DNA of 64,000 nucleotides from contig JAPZLL010000045.1 of assembly GCA_036250225.1 (NCBI GenBank), positions 1 through 64,000 on the forward strand, written 5' to 3'. The notes beneath the pieces were generated by a model that searched no databases, was not told the origin of the DNA, and was given only the letters and a program-made list of their open reading frames with translations. The translations under genes and the position numbers were made by a program. The DNA is from Cercophora sp. LCS_1. Its lineage: Eukaryota > Ascomycota > Sordariomycetes > Sordariales > Lasiosphaeriaceae. Of this stretch, positions 1 through 9,823 are shown one piece after another. Position 1 is the first letter of the stretch. Each line of letters begins with the position of its first letter.

Positions 1-1913
1 CGCACAAGTCTTCCGCTGCGTATTACAGTGGGTAAACCCACTGTAAGCTGCCTGGTTACGTACTACGAACCCTGTGGGCAGCACCCTGTTTTAACAGGAC
101 TATTAGAGAAGAGCCAAAGTTCAGAGAAGACAAAGGAAGTCCTAAACCTAGACTATAAATGGAAAAAAACAATATGCCCCTTAACCCCTCATATCCTCTT
201 ATTATTACCTGCTGCCAGTCTCTTGCTCCCCCCAGCCTTCCTCTCCCTGCCGATTTTCCTTAAGGAGTTTAAATAGGTTTTTCAAACTCAGTACAGACAG
301 CGTCCTATATGGCAGTTCTTTAAACCGCTACTGTGGAAACTCTACAAGCCCAAAGATATGTAATTGAAAAGCCCTTTCAACCTAGTATAAAAATGGTATA
401 TCCTTTATCCACCCAAGTATAGAACGGAACAATACAATGTCGTCTTTATTCAGCTCCTAAACCTATATTTTTGTTATATCCTCATAATCCTTGAAGGCAG
501 GCAGTACGAAATAGAGGATTCCTTTATAGATATATAAAAATATTTCGCCACAGAGTAAATCCCATTTCCTATAGCCAGCGAGCTCTTTCTGTATAAACCC
601 CCGGTTCTATCGAGTATCCTAAAGTCCTCGATTTTCCAGAAGTATATTAATTGCCTTTGGAGCAATGGTGGAAATCCGGCAGTTAATATTACGTATGAGG
701 TAAATACTGGTCAGGATTTCCAGGAAGGAATGCAATTTGGAATTGTTATTGTAGGTTGCCCTAAGAGTATCCAAGGCTATTGGCCGGTAAGGCTTGCTGT
801 ATGTATTGATTAGTAATAACTATCCACATAAATCGTTGTAAACCTTTTGCTATACATAGACGGTAGTTATAAACCGCAGGATTGCATCCCAGCTCGTCGT
901 CTTGTCTGTGAGAACCTTTACGAGGGGGTTCTGGGGGGGGAGCTTGTCTGGCTTGGGTCTCTTGTTCCGGGGAGGGCGTTTAAAGCTGTTATATTCCTTG
1001 CATTTAGTATTATTACCAAGTTTTTGGATCCTCAGATGCTTTAAAAGATATAACCCATCCAGATTGCAAAGAGAGAGTTTTGGTGGAATTGGGTCCTCGC
1101 TAGGCAGTGTGAAATTTATTATAATTGTACTACAATGGATCCAGTTAATAATATAATAGTATTGTCCTAGTGCAGTTAAGACCATTATTCCTGGGCTAGA
1201 GTCGAATATATTAAAGTCGATATCCTCTTTTTATAGTCTCAATGGAGGGATAACGATCGAAGTGTAATGGACAAACTAATCGTAGCGGTTCTTGTATTTG
1301 ATTAACTACTGGACTAGAGCCTCGAACTTGGCGGTATAATAATGTAAGATCCGGATCCAGATCTTCCACCCAAAAAGGGTAAGGTTATAGGAGCGGAGGC
1401 CCCTATCCTCGTAATAAAACGAGGTCCCCAATACCGCCTCGCCAATATGTCCAAAGAGCATAGAGACTCTGGGGATTTCACTAAATTGTATAATTTTAGG
1501 GCCTGGGGGGAATAAGGACTAAAGCTTCTGAGCAACGGGGCTGGAAAGAGGGGTAATGTGGTAAGGATTCGGTTCCTCTAGTGGGTTCCGGTATAGGTCC
1601 TCGAGGTATTGCTCTATACTTCTAGAGGGTTTTGTTATATTGGCAAGGTTGGAGAACTGCAATTTCTTCACTGTGTGGCTGAAAAGCCGCCAGATACCCT
1701 TATCCAACTAATGTACCATTTCAAATTGCGCATCGAATCCAGGCTATTCTAGAGGGCGAACAGCATTTGCGAGCTCTGTGGGTATAAGCCCAATATCTTC
1801 GACCGATAATTTGTTAGTAAAGTTGCTATTTCGGATAAAGGTCTGTAGTTTTGGAATCAGGCGTTCCCCCAGGTCTGATAGTTCGAACTTAAAGGTAGGC
1901 TTTAGTACATTGT

Positions 1914-2100
1914 TGGGAGGAGCGTTGGGAGGAGCATTGGGAGAAGTGGGACGGGCGTTGGGAGGAGTATTGAGAGGAGCGCCGGGGGATGCGTTAAGAG
2001 GAGCAGGAGGGGTGTTGGGAGAAGTAAGCCGAGCGTCGAGAGGAGTAGCGGGAGGAGTATTGGGTTGAGGAATATTGGGACGAACGTTGAGGGGGGCACT
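1914..2100 (-). repeat. Imperfect GGAGGAGyrTTGGG-type tandem repeat, proline-rich on the minus strand
   Basis: The plus strand repeats variants of a GGAGGAGYRTTGGG unit about every 15-27 bases. Read on the minus strand inside a 151-codon open stretch (2199-1744), the array gives repeated Pro-Pro-Asn-Ala/Thr and Arg-Pro-Thr-Ser-Pro blocks. Such a proline/asparagine linker could have come from a gag-like or regulatory protein, but nothing else identifies it. It is much less AT-rich than its surroundings. Confidence 0.6.
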
Positions 2101-3129
2101 GGGAGGACCATTACAACCGCTAGAACGTTGAACAATTGTGGATGGGAGTGGTGTCCGCGCGACTTTGCTAATAGGAAGTAGTTTGGCACTTGAAGACATA
2201 TTATTAGTAGTAGATAGGGGGTCAATAACTAATAAGGGACTGTGGGCAGGAGTATTGCTATTGGAGTATAGATTGGTACTGAATAGGAAATCCTTAATGT
2301 TTTAGTCAAATTGTTCCAAGCTCCCTTTAAACTGCGCAAAAGCGTTGAGTAAGGGGCGCAGTACACTCTCCGTACTGGGAACTATAGGTTGTAGCTATCC
2401 TATTACTTATTATATTGTGTGGAAATGCTATCGACCATTTTGGTAAGTCTGTAAGGGGTTGAACTAAGAGGTAGTTATAAATTTGAGATCATTGAGCCCC
2501 TTTCTGAGTTATTATAAACCAGCCTATAACTATTTCATTATTGGCAAACCTTGCGGATAAAGGAGGGAAAAATGGTAAGTAGTTGATTAATAGCGAAGTC
2601 GTTAATATAACTCTGTAGTAAGTTCCGAATAGATCATTATTAGCCAATAGAGATAGCGGATTGGACCCACTACAGACGCAACTGGCTATATCCGTAGTGG
2701 GTCTCAATATAACGCACACAAAATAGCGAGATAATATCCGAACCGGTTGCTAAAATCCAATTTATTCTATTGACTCCCAGCCTAATATTGGGCCATTTAC
2801 CCCCAATGGGTATGCCCGCTAAATCCACAATATTAGCAATATATTAACCGTTTTTAGTTTTAGTAACTTATTCATTATTAAAATTAGGATCGCTAATAAT
2901 AATACTTAACGAAAACCCAAAACCCTAGTGTTTCTAACTACTAAAAAAGAGCAACTCAATTTTAATATTCCTATTATCCTCTCCTATACTAAAAATATTA
3001 ATAAGACCTACCTAATTAAATTATATTTTTCCAATAAGCGGTTTAACAGGGTATAATAGAATATAGCTAAAGAGGAAAAGGAGCACGTAATCACTCCCAT
3101 TGCAGAAATTTGCGCCAAAATCAACATCT

Positions 3130-3157
3130 TCCAATCTAATACTATAATTAGATTGGA
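3130..3157. repeat. 11-bp perfect inverted repeat with 6-nt spacer
   Basis: TCCAATCTAAT at 3130-3140 is followed, after six bases, by its exact reverse complement at 3147-3157. It lies in AT-rich decayed sequence. It could be a hairpin relic of a mobile element or chance. No function is supported. Confidence 0.5.
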
Positions 3158-3523
3158 CTACAACTGAATGAGCCTATTATAAAAATTGTGCAATAATTAA
3201 ATATAAATTTTTTAATAATAATGCTAGGAATTTGAAATAGACTATTTAATATTTATGCTATCTCACAACAACCTTAGGCCTATTAATATTATTATTAGTG
3301 GGGACCGGATTATTATTATCAATTGGGAAATAGCTGGGTATATTCCCCTAGAATGGGTATAGACTAAATTTACTATCTGTGGAGTTTTGAATGTGGAGCG
3401 TATTTCTTAAAATCAGGTCACAGAGCGAGGCATGGCAAGAACGAGTGTGAGAAGAAGGTTGAAAGGTGATGAACTTCCAACTATCTGGTGGAAGAAAGCC
3501 AGCTATATGTATCTGTGTGGGTT

Positions 3524-3694
3524 GGCCTGTGCTGCGGAGCAGCACTGGCCACCACGGCTGTCGCCGTGGCATGCGAGATTACAGGGCCCACACTGCTGAC
3601 GCAGTGGCGGCTCTAGTGCGCTTGGCGCCCTCCAGGGGCTGCAAGGCCCCCTGGAAATCCACACAGTTCCACACAGGGCCCAGGGGGCCCTGTG
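3524..3694. repeat. GC-rich island of consecutive hairpins
   Basis: About 170 bases of very GC-rich sequence interrupt the AT-rich block and fold into a row of short-loop hairpins. The arms are 3524-3535/3539-3550 (12 bp, one mismatch, GGA loop), 3552-3558/3563-3569 (7 bp, TGTC loop), 3591-3596/3601-3606 (6 bp, TGAC loop), 3631-3638/3648-3655 (8 bp) and 3672-3681/3685-3694 (10 bp perfect, AGG loop). A minor GCGC/GCGC pair lies at 3618-3628. The arms differ in sequence, so this is not a simple tandem repeat. It resembles a palindromic GC cluster or a structured short element. The identity is unknown. Confidence 0.7.
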
Positions 3695-4480
3695 GGGGTT
3701 CCTCAACGTTGCTGGGCCGGATAATATCCAACACTACATAACTGAAACTCCCTAACTAGTATAATAATATCCCAGGGGCCTATAACAAACGGTAAAAATA
3801 CCAATCAATCCTGCCCAAACTACATCAAGAGGTTATCTTCTAAAGTTTGGAAATTGGTCGCCGAACAGGTTGTTCTAATAGCAACCAATATAAATAATTA
3901 CACGCCCCTACTAGCATATTTCCTATTAGGCCAACTCACAGACTGACTAATAACAATTATGCCTCATTGCCTGGATAGTTATAAATGGGACTAATAATCC
4001 TTCCGGGAGTCAGGAATACCTAACTGGCTGTGACATCCTTAACTGCACCCATTACTAACAACCATATAATGGGATTTCGGGTTTGTGGAATGGTTGTAAT
4101 CTCCTCAGGACCTATACGGTCTAGTATTACTAACTACTTTTCTAGGTTCAGGGGCACTGGTTAGTAATGGCATCCCAAACTAATGTATAAGAATGAGACC
4201 CCCTGGACTTCAGAAAATAATCAGTAACAATATAATTTAAACTAAAGAAAACATATATAGATTTTTAGTGCATCCATTATTCTATTTGGAAATAAACCTA
4301 ATATTCAGGGGTAAAAACAACCCGGTCTCATTATGGAAGATGAACGTATTACGTAACTAGCCTTTGTACACTTTAAACGGTCACTACCACTAAAATCTAA
4401 ACAGATCAGAGTTCCAAATTAAACTTCAACAATTAAATAATATAGGGATAATCCTTTACAGGAGCTTGCATCACTCCAAT

Positions 4481-5621
4481 TCCGGTTAAGAGGCAGTCGG
4501 TGAAGTTCAGGGATATAAAGGAAAGAGGTCTGGAGGGCTGGCTAGGGACGAGACCTACTTGGCGGCTAATAGATTCACATGGCGGTCATCGGGGCGAAAA
4601 TAGAGAGCTCGCCGGTGCTCAAACGGCAGCTACGTCAGCTGTCGTTTCAGCAGTTGACCGTTTTTTCACCGTTTTCTTTCCTGAGAGCGCTAATGTGTTT
4701 TTGGAATTGCCCCACATAATCACGTGGCTGCGCCCCCAACCCGGTCTTGGCGTTGGTCAGGAGGCCCAAGTTTCGGGACCCAGAGATCACACTTTCGCAC
4801 CCTCCTAACCCACATCCAAAGACTTAAGGGCACAGTCTGTGTTCTCGGAATCAGACTTTTCCTTTGCACTACTCAATCATAAGTTGGAAACAGCTTTATT
4901 CTCTGAAAATAACATGAACGTGAGTGAGGGCACGTATTATTGGTTTTATACGTCCAAATGCTTTTTAATCGAGAGGCTGTGGCCAATGAGTTGTGCTGCT
5001 CTCCACTGTAGCTTCCTTTTCAATCTCTGCACGATTGAACAAGTACCCCCCGGCCTTCTTGTGCGACGATCGCTTTTCCATGGGCGTGGGTGTGGCCGGG
5101 CTGCCCGCACCCCTGACCTCTAACATCATATATGAGTAAAGCTCCATATAGCAGTAAACCCTTCGGTGTCTCCATATACTGGAGCCTCTTGCCGGTCGGT
5201 GTGAACAGCGTCGCCTCCTCGTCCTCGTCCTCGTCCTCGTTCTTATTGTCTTCGACCATAATCAAGGGGCCGTCGCCTTCCTCGTCGCGGTTGATACGAC
5301 AACAGAGCTGCGTACCGGAATCGCGTCAAAGTAGCCCTTGAGTACCGTCACCGCATCTCAACAGCCAATAAATACCCTGTGAAATCGGATGGCCAACCAA
5401 GTTGTGGCGGCAAGTGTACCCCCGAACCGGGCCGAGAAGGGACCATCGCAACCACAATTCACATTTAAAACGTCCGCAGAGGTCTCGCGGTGTCACATAT
5501 TGAACGTCACCTCAACCCACTTCCTAATCAAACATAAAACAAGGTGCTCAATCTATCCTTCCCTCCAATCCCTCGTTGATCTTCATATTTCTTAGACGTA
5601 CACTAACAAACCGCCATCATC
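4481..5621. other. Gene-free transition region
   Basis: Composition is ordinary after the AT-rich block. Open frames here are short and show no family features. A CTCGTC/CTCGTT simple repeat lies near 5217-5243. The last 100 bases before 5622 are C/T- and A-rich, like a fungal 5' leader. Confidence 0.5.
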
Positions 5622-5864
5622 ATGCATCCCAAACTCGCCATCCTTGCCACGGTTACGGCGCTCACAAGCTGCTTCTCAGCGACCGCAGTCCCCGATTCCA
5701 ACGTTGAGAACAGCCCTCCCTGCCCCCAGCTGCGGAAACGAGCCGGAGATTATTGTCTGCCCCCCGACGCCACATTCGGTGCGGTCGAGACACAGACGGA
5801 GGGAGAATACGTCGTTGGCCAGGTCAAGGCTGCACGGGCAAAATCAACAAAGCGTTTGGGGTGA
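5622..5864 (+). CDS. Small putative secreted protein
   Basis: The 80-codon open frame starts at an ATG in good context (ATCATC before it) after a pyrimidine-rich leader. The N-terminus looks like a signal peptide: a Lys near the start, then a hydrophobic stretch rich in Ala, Leu, Val and Thr (residues 5-20), ending around Ala-Thr-Ala. After it come an acidic spacer, one cysteine (about 34), a dibasic KR site (about 39-40) that Kex2-type proteases could cut, and another cysteine (about 46). Only two cysteines lie in the mature part, so it is not a typical cysteine-rich effector. The 3' end is uncertain: an intron could begin at the GTCAAG near 5821 and join to sequence after the CAG near 5931, overlapping the antisense gene. 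I do not recognise a family. A chance frame is possible. Confidence 0.4.
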   Translation: MHPKLAILATVTALTSCFSATAVPDSNVENSPPCPQLRKRAGDYCLPPDATFGAVETQTEGEYVVGQVKAARAKSTKRLG

Positions 5865-6042
5865 TTGAGAGTCAGTGAGCGAGAAAGGGAGGTTGGAGCG
5901 GATGAATGATTGGATAGGTTCATTACCCGCAGCCTCTTCAACATGAGATATCAAACGACATGAAATATCAAAATGAATGGCCTTCAACCCTCGTAATCAC
6001 TGCCGCTCCCTCCGACGCGTCCACCAAAGGATTCGACCTAGC

Positions 6043-7958
6043 CTACCTCGATACAAACTTGCCGTCCTCCAACTTGACAGACACGGACTTGGAGATTTCC
6101 ACAGCCTTGTCCAATTCCTTGACCGAGCCAATCTTGGCACTCAACTCATCTGTAGAAGCCAAAAGAGTCGCCAACCCCGAGCTTTTGAGCACCGGGACGC
6201 CAAGCCGCGTCGTCCTATAGATGGTCGTAGCTAAGAAGAGGTACGACAGCAGCATCTCGGTCGCCAAGAACGCAGCCCATCCCCAATGAACAACCACGTA
6301 GGTCTCATCAGCCCAAGCGACTCCGGACACCTTTTGACCGCCGTTTGCAGCAGCTCTAAACCTTGTTTGTAGCACCACAGTTAAGAGCACTCTTCGCGGC
6401 ACATTTCATGGATGAAGACTTACATGTTTGTCAGTGTAACGGATATACCCTCAAAATAAGCACTGAACGCACTGAGCTGCCTTTCCGGGCTGGCCGCTCA
6501 GCCTCCTCCAGGCAGTTCGGGCAAAATAGCGGCGGTAATCGAATTGAAACTCATCCGTGATGTGACTGCCCGATGCCCACTCACGCCGTCCCAGGGCCAA
6601 TTGGACAGCATGTGCCCATTGACGTGCTCTGTGAGTATGGAGGCGAGCTGCCTATCAATAGTGAAATACGATGTCCGATCGTTTGGCGCCTCCGGGTCTT
6701 GCAAATAGAGTGCTCCGATGTCCTGAAAGACCTTTTCGAAGCGACATAGTCGTTCCAATGAGCCCTCGACCTTCTTATCGCAAATCACGTTGTCGAGCGG
6801 CTTGTTTTCGGAGATATCGAGTGATGACGAGGTGATGAATGTTGTCGAGTTGCCGTTCTCGTAGTTGGCTTCCATCGAGGAAACACAAACATGGCAGAGA
6901 ACCTCCACCGCTCGGAACTGCCACGGCTCATCGCTATTTGCGGTCCTGTCATACCCGGGGTACTGTGGTGTTGCGTCGTGAGCTTCCTCCCACAGCGAGA
7001 GACCAAGGACCACCTACCGAAACGTTTCCCGCGTTGCTATAGATCAAATAAAGGTGGGTGATGGCCGTGTACTTGTCATTGGGGTCGTCGTTGAATGCGA
7101 GACTTGCACTTCTACCAACGAGTGCATAGGTCCAAGACAATGGCGAGACGAGTTCGGAGTCAGCCGCAGGGGGGAGGGAGGCCTTGTAAGCCGGTACCGT
7201 AGGGCCGTCAAGGACGACGTCTTCAAGAGGACTGTTCTAGTAAGTAAAGGTACAAATTCGAGAGACAGGTCCGCCACATGGCAAGACTCGTGCACAGTGG
7301 TGTCACGTGATGCGCTGCTTGCCATGTTCCACTTCCATTGGGCAAGAGACTCCTGGATGACTGTAATGAAAGAATGACGACAAGCCGTTGCGAAGAAGGC
7401 GACAAAGGTGTTCAACGTGATGTCCATCGGCAAGTTAGGGAGAGCTCTTCCTTCAAAAGCTCTCAGGGCTGCCATAATAGCTGCGTCTTGGAGTCAGCAC
7501 GGCAACAGACCGAAAAAAGCAGAACTGAGGTGGCGCATGCTAGTGAAAGCCGCGAAACTGGTCAGGCAATAGCCAATCTCAAGAAGCCAGCTCCCCCACG
7601 CAGGCTTGGGATTGAGTATCCTCTGTTCACCCCCAAGCTCATCTGTCGGCTTAGGCCCCCCGGCACTGGCATTGACGCTGTCACTGGTCACAATTGCTGA
7701 GACAGGTTCATGCTCAGACTCAGGGACCGTCTTGGGGTTGTGCGCTATCGCGGCGGTGGCAGCCGGGTTCAAGGTGGTCTCGCTGGTCGCTGGAGGGATC
7801 GTATCGTGAGGGTCGCGGACTGTCGAGTCTTGCTGGACATCGACCGAACAGCCAGAAACATTCGTGGTGCTAGTAGCGAGCCCTATCCCGCCGGGGGGTT
7901 GCGCACCAGGAGATCCCTGCGCACGGCTCTTCGTCGGTATCTCAGTCGCGATCTCCAT
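6043..7958 (-). pseudogene. DUF3176-family membrane protein, tandem copy 1, internally deleted
   Basis: Clear homologue of the next gene (9824-12415). Shared blocks in order are a Ser/Pro/Thr-rich N-terminus (7958 down to about 7600), a membrane segment, LNTFVAFFAT and QWKWNMAS (about 7330, the hallmark of DUF3176), DVVLDGP (about 7210), SISEN-like DISENKPLDN, LYLQDPEAP, WPWDG, and a C-terminal membrane helix after VHWGWAAF. Relative to copy 2 about 440 nt are missing between QWKWN and DVVLDGP, which removes a membrane helix and most of the extracytoplasmic region. The intron before the LNTF block has shrunk to about 20 nt, too short to splice. A canonical 108-nt intron (6477-6584, GTGAGT...CAG) lies after WPWDG and contains an in-frame TGA. 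I call it a probable pseudogene. A shortened working protein is not excluded. DUF3176 proteins are fungal membrane proteins of unknown function. Confidence 0.6.
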
Positions 7959-9823
7959 CTCTGAGCCAGGCTTTCAAGAGCTGTGAGATGACGGGATTTG
8001 GCAGAGCGGCCGAGACCTCCTAAGTAAGACTCGGGGTTCGAGACGCCGGGCATCTGTCCATATCAACGCCCACGGCTCACATCCAGGAGAGCCCTCAAGA
8101 AGCCGGGAGGCCTTATGCCTGGACTTGGCTTGCGTCCTCACAAACGCCGTCCTCGGAGTCGTTTCCCGCAGTTCTTGTTCTTTTTTGGTGGTACGTGACA
8201 TTGTTGGGTTGTGTATGCGGACTATCCCCGCGAGGTGCAGGTGGAGATGCGACGGGGAGAGAGATTAGCTGTCTAGGCCGTAAGTAAGGGAGGCAGGAGC
8301 GCTCGATTACTTCCGAAAACAGCAGAGCCCGCCAGCTCCCCAGGCCCATCGCATGACGTATCGCACTCATGCTCCTCCGACCACTTACATACCGGAATCC
8401 TTCAACCAGCGCCTTGCCGAAACAGCCCGCGTTGATTACTCAGAAAATAACAGAACCGGACTTGACCTCCGACGGGCTGTTGTGCCATGCAGGTGACACC
8501 ATCTTTGAGGACGAACCACCGTGTACAATGGCAGATAGCGGAGCGGCAAAGCGATCGCGAATGCCACCGAGTCGTGCTTGACGCGGCCCGCGTATCATTA
8601 GGCAGCAAGTTTTGTGATTCCGTGATACATGATGCACCTTTAGACAGACACTCGTTGAGCAAAGAAAGGGTGGGGCAGGTTTCGCCAGCGCCAACTTGAC
8701 CAACTCCTGCCCGATTTGGAGGCACTGACGGCAGGAAAAGTACCCAAAGGGTGCTCGGTTAGAGCATTATCTAAGGGTTAAAAGCCAAATCATGCATATA
8801 TCGCTAACTATGTGAATAAAACTTCTCGCAATACACAGTGAAGATAGATTCTTGTGTCACCGTTTTCACCGATGAGCAACCCAGACGAACCGGGAGGAAA
8901 TGACGCGTGCGTTTAAACCACCATCAAGAGAGCGGCAACGGAAAGGGCATACAGTGGCCTAGCAGCTGGAATGATACCAAGATAGACGTTGTGCACCGCA
9001 GCAACCGACGCTCTCTCAAGTTGACATCAGAAAGACAGACCTGTTTCCTAGAACCTTCTCAGTTTGTCTTCAAACAAGAATGCGCCGTCTTGGCGCCGAT
9101 CTCCGAACCTCCAGGTTGCCAAACCAAGCGTGCTCAACACCAAAACCACATTCACATGCATGTTTGGTAGTAATAGTTCACGGCAGCCAAGCCCTCGCTT
9201 GGAATCCTTCCCACGGGATTCAATCGCTTTTTTGAATGCGCGGACATCCACGACGCCGTTACCTACATATGCAGCTGGGAATTTCCTGTTCGGATGCCAC
9301 GTACATGACGCAGTTACATTACATCCCGCGCGGACACTCAACCATGGGGACTTTTGGCATCTCTTACCCATCAACTGGTTCTACAGCTGAATGCAGCCCT
9401 CAAAAAGGAACGCCACCCTTTCTCGGGTAAAATCATCGATTCTGCTCAGCTCTGCACAAGCTCCGAGTCCGGATGCAGATAGTACCCAGGGAAAAAAGGA
9501 AATTAATTCAGCTCTCTGCGGATTCAGACAACATGCGCACGAACCGGAATCTTCACCACAGAGAGCCAGCCAACGTATTCCAGTAGCCACAATTTTACTT
9601 CTGCCAGCTCTCACAATTGTGGTCGTATTCAAGTCCCTTAATTCGTGTACTTGCCGTTGAAATTGAACAAGAGGAAACCAAACCGCACGATGAACCAGCA
9701 AACATCGACGGCGTAGAAAAAAGGCTTCACTCCTCCAGTGCCCCACGACCACAAGTCCTCCATCCAAACCAAAAGCCTGCCACCACAATTCTTCAGCTGC
9801 AGTTTCCTCAGTTTGCCCAAAGT
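7959..9823. other. Spacer between the two DUF3176 genes
   Basis: About 1.9 kb without a convincing gene. A short MS-starting minus-strand frame at about 8201-8130, with a Lys/Arg/Thr-rich N-terminus, resembles a frame upstream of copy 2 (about 12512). It could be a first exon shared by both DUF3176 genes. Nothing else is recognisable. Confidence 0.4.

Larger units (their letters stand above)
1..4480. repeat. AT-rich, RIP-like block of decayed repeat DNA
   Basis: This stretch is markedly AT- and TpA-rich, with many TATAA, TTATTA and TAATA runs, and holds no long reading frame. The longest open stretches are short minus-strand pieces (about 2199-1744, 1707-1519, 1535-1314 and 1185-850) in varying frames, which suggests fragments of one old minus-strand coding region, possibly a transposable element. 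I do not recognise a reverse transcriptase, integrase or transposase motif. In filamentous ascomycetes RIP turns C:G into T:A in duplicated DNA, and that is the simplest explanation of the composition. This is inference, because no second copy is visible. The composition becomes ordinary near 4480-4500. Confidence 0.7.

Noticed and set aside
7990..8090. tRNA-like string (TGGCAGAGCGGCC and GGTTCGAGA) on the plus strand
   Set aside because: The two boxes are too close and no acceptor or anticodon stem can be paired, so it does not form a cloverleaf.
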